Shown here: one piece after another, positions 9,882-19,358 of the stretch
Layout of the letters: every line of letters starts with the position of its first letter
Position numbering within the stretch: position 1 is the first letter of the stretch
Made by a program: the position numbers and the translations under genes
The notes under the pieces: model-generated
Databases searched by the model: none
The model's input: the letters and a program-made list of their open reading frames with translations, nothing else
What the model was told of the DNA's origin: nothing
From: an uncultured Campylobacter sp.
Lineage (GTDB): Bacteria > Campylobacterota > Campylobacteria > Campylobacterales > Campylobacteraceae
NCBI GenBank assembly: GCA_934718785.1
Contig: CAKVAF010000005.1
Location: 1 to 64,000, forward strand
DNA: 64,000 nucleotides
Direction of reading: 5' to 3'

Positions 9882-10766
9882 TTAAATTTTTTCTTTGAAA
9901 AATTGGCTTAGTTTTTCTAAAGCTTCATCGCTTTGCACTTTAAGGCTTTGAAATTTTTTATTAAAAGTGCGTTGGCGTTTGGCAAGCTGAGCGGTGTGCG
10001 TGTTTATAAGAGTTTCAAGCTCGTTTTTGTCTATTTCACCGCGTAAAAACGCGCCACATTCTTTTAAACCTATGGAATTTAAGGGCTTGAGCGCATTATC
10101 ATAATGACTAAATAAAAAGCGAGCCTCGTCAATAAGCCCATTTTCAAGCATTGCTTTTGTGCGCGCTGAGATTTTTTCGCGCAAAGTCTCTTTGTCTATT
10201 TCAAGCTCAAAGATTTGAATATCCTTAATCAAAGGCTCTTTTTTAGCCTTTTTAAGATACTCGCTCGGGGGCATAGGCTTGCAAAGATCATAAATTTCAA
10301 GCCATTTTTGCAAGCGGTAAGTGTCATTAGCATGGATTTTGCTAGCTTTATCCACATTTTGCATTAAATGATAAATTTCTTCCTTGCTTAAATTCGCTTT
10401 TGCGCACTGATTATCAGGGCTTTGAAATTTACTTAAGCCATTTAAAAGCGCGCTAAGATAAAAGCTCGTCCCGCCCACGATGATTAGCGGTCTATCCAGT
10501 TTTTGCGCCTTATTTTTAGCTCTTGTATATTCTTTAAAAAACAAGCTCACATTAAAGCTCTCATCAACATTTAGCAAATTCACGCCAAAATACTCAAGCT
10601 CGCTAAGCTCCTTTTGACTGGGCTTTGCACTAGCTATATCAATTTGCTTATACACACAAAGACTATCAAGGCTGAGTAAAACCGCGCCAAACTCTTGAGC
10701 AAGGGCATTTGCAAGTGCGCTTTTGCCACTTGCTGTGGTGCCTATTATCGCCGTTTCAAAAAACAA
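9882..10766 (-). CDS. miaA: tRNA dimethylallyltransferase MiaA
   Basis: Adds a dimethylallyl group to A37 of tRNAs that read UNN codons. The product is 294 residues, with the P-loop GTTASGKS at residues 9-16, the DSLCVYK segment, and GGTSFYLSALLNGLS near residue 97. I chose the TTG start at 10766 because AAAGGAG lies 7 bases upstream and the P-loop sits at the normal distance from it. The 3' end abuts the remnant of the methyltransferase gene. Confidence 0.95.
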   Translation of the reverse strand: MFFETAIIGTTASGKSALANALAQEFGAVLLSLDSLCVYKQIDIASAKPSQKELSELEYFGVNLLNVDESFNVSLFFKEYTRAKNKAQKLDRPLIIVGGTSFYLSALLNGLSKFQSPDNQCAKANLSKEEIYHLMQNVDKASKIHANDTYRLQKWLEIYDLCKPMPPSEYLKKAKKEPLIKDIQIFELEIDKETLREKISARTKAMLENGLIDEARFLFSHYDNALKPLNSIGLKECGAFLRGEIDKNELETLINTHTAQLAKRQRTFNKKFQSLKVQSDEALEKLSQFFKEKI

Positions 10767-11098
10767 ATTTTTATCTCCTTTGCTTAGCTTTTTGGTGTCT
10801 TTGCGGGAGTTTGTAAAAATCTCAATCGGCAGGCTTCTTTGTCTAGTCTCAATCGATTTTTACTGCACAACCCACAAAGTTACCCAAAAACCTTTCACTC
10901 TTTGCTTTATCGGCCGTCTTAAAATGCATAAAATTTTCGTGGCACAGCGAATTAAAATTTCAAAATCTCTGCCCATAATTTAAATTTGAGCTTTCATTTA
11001 GGCTTTTAAATTAAATTCAAATTTTCTTTAAATTTTAAGATAAATTTCGTTAAAATCACAAGTGAATTTCAAAAAAATTAAAAATTTAAAGAGCAAAA
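10767..11098. other. Intergenic region with a dispersed inverted-repeat element
   Basis: This 332-base gap holds one copy of a 102-base imperfect inverted repeat (listed separately). The rest is AT-rich and should contain the divergent promoters of miaA and the prenyltransferase gene. No protein-coding gene is credible here. Confidence 0.6.
10789..10890. repeat. 102-bp inverted-repeat element, copy 1
   Basis: The element begins TTTTTGG and ends CCAAAAA, with arms of about 35-40 bases that pair imperfectly and a short central loop. A second copy of the same length is at 54887-54988. The two share the outer blocks TTTGCGGGAGTTTGTA and CACAACCCACAAA but differ in the inner stem. Here the inner stem is AAAAATC with GATTTTT; in the other copy it is ATTTTTC with GAAAAAT, so pairing is kept. 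Confidence 0.65.
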
Positions 11099-11989
11099 AT
11101 GTCAAAGATTTATGATAAATTCAAACAACTCCTTGATTTAGTCGTCTTTCAGCACTCCATTTTTGCCTTGCCTTTTTTGTTTGCTTCGATGATGAGTGCT
11201 TCAAAGCTTGAAAATGGGACGATCTTTTTTGATTTAAAGCCTTTGATTTTAGCAGTGATTTGTGCGGTGAGTGCGAGAAATTTCGCAATGGCGGTCAATC
11301 GCTTGCTTGATGAAGATATCGATAAGCTCAATCCTCGCACGCAAAATCGCCCTAATATCAGTGGTAAAATAGGCCGTTTAAGCGTGATTATTTTTATCCT
11401 TTTAAACGCTTTGATTTTTGTCGCAACGACTTATTTTATCAACGCGCTTGCCTTTTATCTTTCTTTGCTGGTGCTGTTTTTCTTAGCTCTTTATTCAACA
11501 TTCAAACGCTTTAGTTTTCTAGCTCATATCGTGCTTGGACTGTGCTTGGGGCTGAGTGCGATTGCGGGGTGTATTATTATTAGCGGGCGTGTGGAGCTTT
11601 TTAGCGTGTATTTGTGCTTTGGCGTGTGCTTTTGGACGGCGGGATTTGATTTACTTTATAGCTTGCAGGATATGGAATTTGACAAAAAGCACGGGCTTCA
11701 CTCTATCCCTGCGCGCTTTGGAGCAAGAGCGACTTTGATTATATCCTCGCTTTGTCATTTCATCGCTGTTTTGTTTTGGCTGCTTTTTGCTTATGAAATG
11801 AAGCTTAATTTAATAGGCTTTGTGGGCATTTTCATCTGCGCTTTGATTTTATGCTTTGAGCAAATCATTGTGCGCCGCAATTTTTCTCAAATCAACCGCG
11901 CCTTTTTTACTTTAAATGGCTATTTAAGCGTGGTGTTTTTGATTTTTGTTTTGCTTGGATTGAGTGATTTTGCTCAATTTAACGCTTAA
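11099..11989 (+). CDS. UbiA-family prenyltransferase, probably MqnP of menaquinone synthesis
   Basis: Integral-membrane aromatic prenyltransferase of 296 residues. The first Asp-rich motif (NRLLDEDIDKLNPRT near residue 66) and the second (DLLYSLQDMEFDKKHG near residue 183) coordinate Mg-diphosphate in this family. Campylobacter makes menaquinone by the futalosine route, where this enzyme (MqnP) prenylates the naphthoquinone ring; the gene is often annotated ubiA. Next to miaA as I recall for C. jejuni. A methyltransferase that would finish menaquinone, UbiE/MenG, is at 52 kb. Confidence 0.85.
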   Translation: MSKIYDKFKQLLDLVVFQHSIFALPFLFASMMSASKLENGTIFFDLKPLILAVICAVSARNFAMAVNRLLDEDIDKLNPRTQNRPNISGKIGRLSVIIFILLNALIFVATTYFINALAFYLSLLVLFFLALYSTFKRFSFLAHIVLGLCLGLSAIAGCIIISGRVELFSVYLCFGVCFWTAGFDLLYSLQDMEFDKKHGLHSIPARFGARATLIISSLCHFIAVLFWLLFAYEMKLNLIGFVGIFICALILCFEQIIVRRNFSQINRAFFTLNGYLSVVFLIFVLLGLSDFAQFNA

Positions 11990-12070
11990 ATCTTTAAGAA
12001 ATTTTAAAATTCAGCGCTTTTGACTTAAATTTAAGATAAAATTTAAAGATTTAATTGATGAAAGATAAAG

Positions 12071-12565
12071 ATGACTTTTTTTAAAACCAGCTTGAAAATA
12101 GAATTTGAAGTGCTAAATTCCAGCAATGAAGAGCGCTTTTTAGAGGAGTATTTAGCTTTGAATAAAAGCGCTGAGGTGGCGCGCTTTAAAAAACTTGCCG
12201 CAAAGATTGATTTTAGCGAAGCTGAAGAGTTTTTATTTCAAATGCTTTTGAGTATAAAAAAAGATTTAAGCGATTTAAAGCTAAATCAAAAAGAAAAGCT
12301 TTTAAAACTTGAAAATCAGGGCTTTGCAAATGAAATAAATTTCGAGCATATTCAAATGAGCGCGCCTTGCTTTAAGCCTTTGGCAAAATACTACGCGCGC
12401 GTAGAAATTCGCACTCAAATTTTAAGCTTTTTTATCGAGACAAAAGATGCACAAATTGCTGAAATTTCAAAGATAAAAGCAGAAGAAAAGGCGCTTTGGG
12501 ATAATTTTGTCGTGCAAATGCAAAGGGATATGATAAAGGATTTAAGGAGTAAAAATGAGCGATGA
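12071..12565 (+). CDS. Hypothetical protein, helical, Campylobacter-conserved
   Basis: The 164-residue acidic, probably all-helical cytoplasmic protein has no signal peptide or membrane segment. I do not recognise a domain. The ATG at 12071 follows a GATAAAG stretch. The 3' end overlaps the next gene by 11 bases, suggesting the two proteins are made together. I recall a gene in the same place beside ubiA in C. jejuni (Cj0163c region). Function unknown. Confidence 0.75.
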   Translation: MTFFKTSLKIEFEVLNSSNEERFLEEYLALNKSAEVARFKKLAAKIDFSEAEEFLFQMLLSIKKDLSDLKLNQKEKLLKLENQGFANEINFEHIQMSAPCFKPLAKYYARVEIRTQILSFFIETKDAQIAEISKIKAEEKALWDNFVVQMQRDMIKDLRSKNER

Positions 12566-13079
12566 ATTGCTTTATTTGATTTTCATCGTGGTGCTTGTGG
12601 TAGCGATGTTTGCGTATATGATGATAAGGGATAAGGAAAATCAAGCTAAAATTTCTAAGCTTGAAAATGTGCTTGAAGACACGAATAAAAATTTGCATTA
12701 TCTTAAGAAGTATTTGGATGAAAAAAGTGGTATCAGTGAAGAAGTGCTTGCACAAATAAATGTGCCAAATTTGGATGAAAGTAAGATAAAATCACTTGTA
12801 GAACAAGAGCTTAACTCAAAAATCGTGCCGATTTTAAAGAGTTTAAAAGGCTTTGAAAGCGTGATTGATGAGATTCAAAGCGAACAGGAAAATCGTCTTT
12901 CAAATTTAGAACAAAGAACGCAAAATATGACAAAATTAAGCCCTGATTACTCCAGTGAAGAGCAAAAAATTGTCGAGCTTTTTAAAGCGGGCAAAAGCGT
13001 TGAGCAAATCGCTAAGGATCTGCGCATAAGCACAGGAAATGTGGAGTTTGCTTTGAAATTTAATAAAGTCATCGACTAG
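12555..13079 (+). CDS. Membrane-anchored coiled-coil protein with C-terminal HTH-like segment
   Basis: The 174-residue protein has one N-terminal transmembrane helix (about residues 5-23). A charged coiled-coil stretch follows (about 28-125). The C-terminal part, near residues 138-170, resembles a helix-turn-helix (VELFKAGKSVEQIAKDLRIS) of the kind used for sigma- or resolvase-like DNA contacts. Overlap with the upstream hypothetical gene suggests coupling. Function unknown; a membrane-tethered HTH could be a scaffold rather than a true DNA binder. Confidence 0.75.
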   Translation: MSDELLYLIFIVVLVVAMFAYMMIRDKENQAKISKLENVLEDTNKNLHYLKKYLDEKSGISEEVLAQINVPNLDESKIKSLVEQELNSKIVPILKSLKGFESVIDEIQSEQENRLSNLEQRTQNMTKLSPDYSSEEQKIVELFKAGKSVEQIAKDLRISTGNVEFALKFNKVID

Positions 13080-13086
13080 GATTTTT

Positions 13087-13281
13087 ATGTTTGCTAAAAA
13101 ATGGATGAGAGCTTTTGAATTTATAGTTTTTAAAAGATTTGTAAGTGATGAAATTTTTATATTTGCTAGAAATTTTATCATGGCTGAAAATTTTATGTTT
13201 TGGGCTAGAAAATTCATATTTTTAAAAAATTTCACAAACTCTAAAAATTTCATTCTTATAAATTTAAAAGAAAGCCTTTGA
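13087..13281 (+). CDS. Doubtful small ORF filling the gap before moaA
   Basis: A 64-codon frame runs between the preceding gene and moaA, with AGGA 6 bases before the ATG. The predicted product is Phe/Lys/Asn-rich and low in complexity, with repeated (K/R/E)NF units, as expected from AT-rich repeats. It could equally be non-coding. Low confidence. Confidence 0.2.
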   Translation: MFAKKWMRAFEFIVFKRFVSDEIFIFARNFIMAENFMFWARKFIFLKNFTNSKNFILINLKESL

Positions 13282-13282
13282 A

Positions 13283-14245
13283 ATGCTTGTAGATAGCTTT
13301 TCTCGTGAGATTAATTATTTAAGAATTTCTCTTACCAAAAATTGCAATTTTCGCTGTCTTTATTGTATGCCTAAAATTCCTTTGTATAAAAAAAGCGATG
13401 AGAATTTACTGAGTTTTGATGAGCTTTTTTTATTTGTGAAAATTTGCATTGATGAGGGTGTGAAAAAGATAAGACTTACAGGTGGAGAGCCGCTTTTGCG
13501 TGAGAATTTGCACGAATTTGTAAGGATGATTACAAATTATGCGCCTGATATTGATATCGCGCTTACAACAAATGCCTATTTGCTAGAATCTTGCGCGCAG
13601 GGCTTAAAGCAGGCTGGGCTAAAGCGCATTAATGTTTCTTTGGATAGCTTAAAGCCAGAGCGCATCAAGAAAATTTCAAATGTTGATGCGCTTGGCCAAA
13701 TTCTAAAAGGTATTGACGCAGGGCTTAAAGCAGGCTTTAAAATGAAGCTTAATTGCGTTGCGTTGAAAGATTTTAACGATGATGAGCTAAATGCTTTGCT
13801 TGAGTTTTCTAAAGAAAAAAATATACAAATTCGCTTCATTGAATTTATGGAAAACGCCCACGCTTATGGAGCTTTAAAGGGTCTTGGACGTGAGCAGATT
13901 TTAAAGATTTTAAGCAAAAGTTATGATATAAAGGCACTTGAGCGTAGTAAAAACTCACCTGTGAGCCTTTTTAGCGCAAATGATTACACCTTTGGCATTA
14001 TCGATCCACACAGCGACGCCTTTTGTGATACTTGCAACCGCTTAAGGCTCACTGCTGAGGGCTTTTTGGTGCCTTGTCTTTATTTTGATGAAGCGATGAG
14101 TATGAGAAAAGCGCTGAAAAATAGGGATTTAAAAACTGCACTTGCCCTGCTTAAAGAAGTCGTTAAAAACAAGCCCGAGAAAAACAAATGGAGTGTTAAA
14201 GATAATCAAAGCTCCACGCGTGCTTTTTATCAAACCGGCGGCTGA
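13283..14245 (+). CDS. moaA: GTP 3',8-cyclase MoaA
   Basis: Radical-SAM enzyme that makes the first intermediate of molybdenum cofactor synthesis from GTP. The product is 320 residues. It shows the N-terminal radical-SAM triad CNFRCLYC near residue 21, LTGGEPLLR near residue 66, the second cluster site [18 protein letters not shown] near residue 250, and the conserved C-terminal Gly-Gly tail that enters the active site. Campylobacter uses molybdoenzymes for nitrate, formate and sulfoxide respiration. Confidence 0.95.
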   Translation: MLVDSFSREINYLRISLTKNCNFRCLYCMPKIPLYKKSDENLLSFDELFLFVKICIDEGVKKIRLTGGEPLLRENLHEFVRMITNYAPDIDIALTTNAYLLESCAQGLKQAGLKRINVSLDSLKPERIKKISNVDALGQILKGIDAGLKAGFKMKLNCVALKDFNDDELNALLEFSKEKNIQIRFIEFMENAHAYGALKGLGREQILKILSKSYDIKALERSKNSPVSLFSANDYTFGIIDPHSDAFCDTCNRLRLTAEGFLVPCLYFDEAMSMRKALKNRDLKTALALLKEVVKNKPEKNKWSVKDNQSSTRAFYQTGG

Positions 14246-14369
14246 TAAATCAAGCAGTAAAGCCCATTCAATTTTTTATCGCTAGCAGTTTTAGAAAATT
14301 TCAATTTATAGGATACAAAACGCTACAAATTAGGCTTTTATCGATAAAATCAATTTGCAAAGGCAGCAA

Positions 14370-15257
14370 ATGAAAGAAAAAATCATCATTCTAGCACTCA
14401 TTGTGGCGATGTGTTTATGGGGTGCTTCATGGCCTAGCTCTAAAGTGCTTGTTGCTTATGCGCCGTCTCACATTATCGCATTTTGGCGCTTTTTCTTGGT
14501 GCTTGGGGTGAGTTTTTTTGTGCTATTAGTGCTAAAAATTTCTTTTAAATTTGCGCAAAAAGACTTTAAATGGGTATTTTTAGCGGGGCTTTGTAACGCG
14601 CTTTATTCTTTATTTTTCTTTGCAGGGCTTAATTATGGAGCTGCGGGCAAGGGTGGAGTTTTGGTAACGACTACTGTGCCTTTGTTTGCGTTTATTTTAC
14701 TGCGTTTAGCGCAGATTTTTAAGGCTCATAAAGAAAAATTAGAAAAAATACCCCTAAATCAAGCCCTAGGGCTTATCCTAGGCATTTTAGCCGGACTTTG
14801 CTTGCTTAATCTCAGCAGCACAGATGAAATCTTTAGCAAATTTAACGCCTTTTTTCTCATCGCTGCTTTTGACTGGGCTTTAATGAGCTTAATCACGCAT
14901 AAAGTAAAGATAAATCCCCTTGTTTTAAGCTTTTGGGTTACGCTCATTGCCACACTTTGCTTTTTGCCTGTGCTTTTTGATGAGCGAGCGTTTTTCTTGT
15001 TGGATGCGGACTTTAAATTTTGGGCGAATTTTATCTTTTTAGGCATTTTTTCAACGCTCATTGGCACAGGTATTTATTATCTTGGCATTGCTTATTTGGG
15101 CGCAATTCGTGCAAATTCTTTTATGCTTATCGTGCCTGCGGCTGCGCTTTTTACTAGCTATCTTTTGCTTGATGAAATTCCAAGTGTGCTTACTTTATTT
15201 GGTGCGTTTTTAGCGATAATTTCAATTTATTTGATGAATAAAAGGGCTAAAAATTAG
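14370..15257 (+). CDS. DMT-family (EamA) transporter
   Basis: Ten-helix inner-membrane transporter of the drug/metabolite superfamily with two EamA repeats, 295 residues. Typical motifs are the opening LWGASWPSSKVLV and the end-of-repeat LLDEIPSVLTLFGAFLA. I prefer the ATG at 14370, which has AAAGG 8 bases upstream, over a TTG 15 bases earlier. Substrate unknown; members export amino acids, purines or other metabolites. Confidence 0.85.
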   Translation: MKEKIIILALIVAMCLWGASWPSSKVLVAYAPSHIIAFWRFFLVLGVSFFVLLVLKISFKFAQKDFKWVFLAGLCNALYSLFFFAGLNYGAAGKGGVLVTTTVPLFAFILLRLAQIFKAHKEKLEKIPLNQALGLILGILAGLCLLNLSSTDEIFSKFNAFFLIAAFDWALMSLITHKVKINPLVLSFWVTLIATLCFLPVLFDERAFFLLDADFKFWANFIFLGIFSTLIGTGIYYLGIAYLGAIRANSFMLIVPAAALFTSYLLLDEIPSVLTLFGAFLAIISIYLMNKRAKN

Positions 15258-15338
15258 GGTTTAAAAAAGAATTTAAAGATAGAATTTGTAAAATTTTTAG
15301 AATAAATTAAAAAATTTAAACGAGATTAAAAATAAAAA

Positions 15339-15362
15339 AAGCCGAGTCATCAAACCCGGCTT
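15339..15362 (-). terminator. Intrinsic terminator downstream of pflB
   Basis: Read on the minus strand, the stem AAGCCG...CGGCTT (extendable by a further G-C pair) is followed directly by a run of seven T. It lies about 160 bases after the pflB stop codon and fits termination of the aroK-trpS-serS-pflB strand. On the plus strand it lies about 80 bases after the transporter gene, but no U-run follows on that side. Confidence 0.75.
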
Positions 15363-15519
15363 AAAGCAATATTTTGAAAAGATTCACTTCCTATATCGAC
15401 AGCATTTTAAAAAACTGAAGTGTTTTTTAAAAAATTTAAATGATTTAAAAATTTTAATTTGTTGAAATTTATTTTATGAAAAATCATAAAATAAATTTCA
15501 AATGATTTTATTTTTGCCC

Positions 15520-17856
15520 TTATTGTCTTAAATCAAAAGTAAAGAATTTATTCTTCGTGCCGTTGGCGACCTTGCTGTATTGAAAGAGTGCAGGCTCGTA
15601 GTTTTGCACTTCTTGATATAGCATTCCTAAAGCAGCCCTTGCTTCAGCATTGCTATCATCTTCAAGGCGCGAAAGCTCTAAAAGCGCGATGGCTGCGTTT
15701 GGATTATTCGCCCCTGTTGCAGCCACAGCAGCTAGAAAATAAGTGCTTGTATCCTTAACGCCCATTGTGTTAATTAATTCATCATAAAGCGCGTAAGCTT
15801 CTTCATAAAGCCCTGCGTAAATATCCATATAAGCTAGAACCGAGCTAAGCCCCATCTCATCGTCATTTGAAAGGGCTAACATTTGCTTGATTTTCTCACG
15901 CTCTTGATTTAAAAGCCCACTCACGCGCATAAGCTCGATATAATCATCCCTTACGACTAAAGCCCCACCCGCTAGGCTTTTGTAATCAAGTTTGAGATTT
16001 TGAAAATAAATTTGCGCATTTTGTGCGTATTCTTTGATATTTAGATTTGAATTTCTAGCGTTAAAATATAAAATATTGCTTAAAATATCATCATTTAAAA
16101 GTTCTTTTAAAGCATTGATTTGACTTTCATATTCGCTATTTAAGCCATTATTTTTAGCTACAATAATGCGTAAAATTTTATCCAAAGCATTATTTTTAGG
16201 CGCAGAGTCTAAGATACTCATCATCGCGGCGTTATTGTTATTTGCAAAAGACATAATGCTTAAAGCAAGATCATCTTTTGCGTTTTCAAGGCTCATATTT
16301 TCGCTGATTTCATTCATTAAGCGGTTGATATCCTTGCCGCTGATTGAGCCACTTAAGAGTGCGAAAGCTCCGGCTAAATAGTTTTTAGGATTGAGATGAT
16401 ACGCACTTGAGAAGTGATTGAATGCCAAATCATATTTTTGCAGCTGGGCATAGCTTAAAGCCAGGTTGTATTGCAAAATCGAATGCTCAGCATAAGTGCT
16501 TAAAAGCTTTTTAAAATCAGCATTTGCCTTGTGAAGCTTATTATTAATCGCATCAGAGATGATTTTAGCTAAGCGCACATTTGCCGAGCTGAGCGCTTTT
16601 GAAGTGCTTAAAAGCAGGTTTAAGTCCCTGCCGTCTTTAATGTATGAGCTTACATTGGCTTTGTTGATATACTCAGCTGCTTGCAAAGCGTCAAAGACTT
16701 CATAAGGTGCGAAGTAAAATATAGTGTCCACTTGAGCCTTTTTATCAGGCAAAAAGTCCTTTTTAAACTCATTTTGCGCAATTTGTATATTGCTTAGATT
16801 CTTATTTAAGCGCACTTTAATTTTATAAGTGTCTAAAATTTTCCTTTCATTGTGCCTAAAATACTTCGTAATTCTATCCATCATATCCGCGTAGTTGCCT
16901 GTTTTAAGATCGATTAAGTTGAGCGCTGCGATACTTTTGTTGTGATCTTTTTGAATTTTCATCGCTTGATTAAGTGCGGTGCGTGCTTTGTTATACTCAC
17001 CCATTCTAGCGTATAAAAGCCCAAGTGGTAGGCTTACTTCATAGTTTCCTTGAGCCAAAAGATTTTGCAAAGCCCTTTCATCAAGCCCCATTTTTGTATA
17101 AATTTTAGCGCTCAAATACTTCGCTTCATCGCTATATGCGGGCGAAGTATTTTGCTGAAAACTCTGCAAAGCCTCAGGATAAAAGCCTTTGTAGTAATTA
17201 ATGAGACTTAGATAATAATCAAACAGCGGCGAATCGCCCTCATTAACCAAATTCACATAAGCAAGGTCTAAATAATACTGAAATTTCTTTGTGTCATTAA
17301 GATGAAGCGCGCAAACTGCGGCGTTTATGGCTGAGACTGTTTGATTTTCATTGCTTGCAATGGCGTCTTTAAAGCTTTCAAGGGCTTGGGCGTAGTTTTC
17401 TTGATTCATCTGCGAGACGCCTAGATTGTAATTAGATAGTGCTTCGCTATAAAGTGCGATTTGCTGATACACTTCAAGGGCTTGTTCTCTTTGCCCTTTT
17501 TGATAAAGTGCGTTGGCTTTTTGCACCATGCTGTCCATTTTTTTCATATCAAATTTCAAATTCTCATCATTTTGAGCGCTCATTTTAGGTGCGCTTATAT
17601 CACTTTGTGGGATGAGTAAATCATTTGGCGTGGAGTTTTTGGAGTATAAAAAAAGCAAAATAGCGATTAAAAATAAAACAATACCTAAGAAAATAGCAAA
17701 GATAAAAAGAAATTTCGTATCTTTAAAAATCTTTTGAAAGGCAGCGAATTTACCATGCTCTGGCGCGGGTGCGGGCGTTTCTTCTATGCTTTCTTTAGAG
17801 CGAGAAAAGCCACCTGTGTTGCCACCGTCTTTTAAAATCACTTTTTCTTCAGCCAT
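15520..17856 (-). CDS. pflB: Flagellar motor scaffold protein PflB (TPR protein)
   Basis: The 778-residue protein has a disordered cytoplasmic N-terminus, a transmembrane helix at about 50-72, and a periplasmic body made of tetratricopeptide repeats (clear helical pairs at 115-330 and 455-780). In C. jejuni, PflB (Cj0390) forms part of the periplasmic disks that hold a wide ring of stators for high torque. The same order aroK-trpS-serS-pflB there supports the call. The start follows AAGGGGTAAAA. Confidence 0.88.
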   Translation of the reverse strand: MAEEKVILKDGGNTGGFSRSKESIEETPAPAPEHGKFAAFQKIFKDTKFLFIFAIFLGIVLFLIAILLFLYSKNSTPNDLLIPQSDISAPKMSAQNDENLKFDMKKMDSMVQKANALYQKGQREQALEVYQQIALYSEALSNYNLGVSQMNQENYAQALESFKDAIASNENQTVSAINAAVCALHLNDTKKFQYYLDLAYVNLVNEGDSPLFDYYLSLINYYKGFYPEALQSFQQNTSPAYSDEAKYLSAKIYTKMGLDERALQNLLAQGNYEVSLPLGLLYARMGEYNKARTALNQAMKIQKDHNKSIAALNLIDLKTGNYADMMDRITKYFRHNERKILDTYKIKVRLNKNLSNIQIAQNEFKKDFLPDKKAQVDTIFYFAPYEVFDALQAAEYINKANVSSYIKDGRDLNLLLSTSKALSSANVRLAKIISDAINNKLHKANADFKKLLSTYAEHSILQYNLALSYAQLQKYDLAFNHFSSAYHLNPKNYLAGAFALLSGSISGKDINRLMNEISENMSLENAKDDLALSIMSFANNNNAAMMSILDSAPKNNALDKILRIIVAKNNGLNSEYESQINALKELLNDDILSNILYFNARNSNLNIKEYAQNAQIYFQNLKLDYKSLAGGALVVRDDYIELMRVSGLLNQEREKIKQMLALSNDDEMGLSSVLAYMDIYAGLYEEAYALYDELINTMGVKDTSTYFLAAVAATGANNPNAAIALLELSRLEDDSNAEARAALGMLYQEVQNYEPALFQYSKVANGTKNKFFTFDLRQ

Positions 17857-17943
17857 TTTTACCCCTTAACTCAATTTGCCTTACTATAAATGATGAATTG
17901 TATTAAAATTTGTTAAATTTATCAAATTTTCAAATGATTAAAT

Positions 17944-17970
17944 TCTAAAACTCTTGCTGCTGTTTTGTAA
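17944..17970. repeat. Dispersed repeat B (divergent copy)
   Basis: Divergent copy of the repeat whose best copies read AAAACTCGCGCCGCTGTTTT; here it is CTAAAACTCTTGCTGCTGTTTT. It lies beside a GTCATTGCGAG-type hairpin, as do most copies. Confidence 0.45.
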
Positions 17971-17992
17971 ATTCTTTTAATTTGCTATTGTA

Positions 17993-18037
17993 AATTATAG
18001 ATCGCTTCGTCGTTTTTCAAACACTCGCAATGACGGC
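17993..18037. repeat. GTCATTGCGAG-type hairpin repeat, degenerate copy
   Basis: Reads TAGATCGCTTCGTCG...CTCGCAATGACGGC, a member of the hairpin family that clusters at 22.8-23.4 and 25.5-25.9 kb. The left base is altered (GATCGC for GATTGC). It lies between serS and pflB, downstream of the serS stop. Confidence 0.6.
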
Positions 18038-18102
18038 AATTTTTAAATTTACAAACGTCCAAGATTTTTAAGTGACTTTGTGGGTTGTGATATGTCTTTC
18101 TT

Positions 18103-19350
18103 TTAAAAATACTTCCTAAGCACATCAGGAATTGTAATTTTTCCATCTTTTTCTTGATAATTTTCCATAATCGCCACCAAAGTGCGTCCCACAGCCAAAG
18201 ATGAGCCATTTAGCGTATGCACCAGCTCATTTTTGCCCGCTTCGTTTTTAAAGCGTATTTTTGCCCTGCGCGCCTGAAAATCGCTGCAGTTTGACACCGA
18301 GCTGATTTCTCTATACGCATTTTGTCCGGGCAGCCACACCTCTAAATCAATGGTCTTAGCCGCACTAAAACCCAAATCCCCCGTGCATAAAAGCAAATGC
18401 CGATGCGCTAAATTTAGCGAGTTGAGCAAGTCGCTGGCACATTCTAGCATTTCATTAAACACGCTCTCACTTTGCTCTGGCTTAGTGATGCTTACAAGCT
18501 CGACTTTTTCAAATTGATGTTGTCTTATAATGCCCCTTGTATCGCGCCCCGCACTGCCTGCTTCTTTGCGAAAACAAGCGCTATAACAAGTCATTTTTAT
18601 AGGCAAATTCTCAGCCGCTATTATCTCATCTGCATAAAGATTTGTTACAGGAATTTCAGAAGTAGAGATTAAAAAGCTGTCTTCATCTTCTATTTTATAG
18701 GCATCTTCTTTAAATTTAGGCAGCTGACCCGTGCCAAACATGGTCTTTGCGCTCACCAAATAAGGCACATTCACCAGCTCAAAGCCACGCGAGCGGTTAA
18801 AATCTATCATATAATTTACAAGAGCACGGCTTAAAAGCGCGGCTTCACCCTTTAAAACGCTAAAGCGGCTGCCTGAAATTTTAACCCCGCGCACGCTATC
18901 TATCCAGCCCAAATCCTGCCCCAGCTCATCATGCTGCTTGGGCGTAAAGTCAAACACAGGCGGCGCTAAAACCTTTTTAAGCTCGACATTTTCGCTCTCA
19001 TCCGCGCCTGCTGGCACGCTCTCATCTGGGATATTAGGCACAGTTGCAGCGATTTCTTCAAGGCGCGCTTCTAAATCACTTACGACCTTATTTTGCAAGG
19101 CGATTTTTTCTTTATTTTGACTTAAGTTTGCTTTGAATTTCTCTTTTTCTTCAGCGCTTGCTTCTTTATTTGCAAGCTCTTTTGAAAACTTATTTTGAAA
19201 GGCTTGAAGCTCTTCTAAAATTGTCTTTTCTTTTTTAAGCTCGCTAAAAAGTTCTTTTAAATTTGAAAGTAAAATTTTATCCACGCCTTTGTTTTCAAGC
19301 TTTACAGCGACTAACTCAAAATTTTTTTCTAAATTTTTTAAATCCAGCAT
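18103..19350 (-). CDS. serS: Seryl-tRNA synthetase
   Basis: Class II synthetase of 415 residues. The N-terminal tRNA-binding coiled-coil arm spans about residues 25-105. The catalytic core follows, with motif 2 ([22 protein letters not shown] near 262) and motif 3 near the C-terminus ([21 protein letters not shown]). The start is 8 bases after the trpS stop, with AGGAGAAAAA upstream. Confidence 0.97.
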   Translation of the reverse strand: MLDLKNLEKNFELVAVKLENKGVDKILLSNLKELFSELKKEKTILEELQAFQNKFSKELANKEASAEEKEKFKANLSQNKEKIALQNKVVSDLEARLEEIAATVPNIPDESVPAGADESENVELKKVLAPPVFDFTPKQHDELGQDLGWIDSVRGVKISGSRFSVLKGEAALLSRALVNYMIDFNRSRGFELVNVPYLVSAKTMFGTGQLPKFKEDAYKIEDEDSFLISTSEIPVTNLYADEIIAAENLPIKMTCYSACFRKEAGSAGRDTRGIIRQHQFEKVELVSITKPEQSESVFNEMLECASDLLNSLNLAHRHLLLCTGDLGFSAAKTIDLEVWLPGQNAYREISSVSNCSDFQARRAKIRFKNEAGKNELVHTLNGSSLAVGRTLVAIMENYQEKDGKITIPDVLRKYF

Positions 19351-19358
19351 TTTTTCTC

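Noticed and set aside
10723..10983. Possible 86-residue gene upstream of the prenyltransferase
   Set aside because: It starts inside miaA on the opposite strand and runs through the 102-bp repeat element; no ribosome site.
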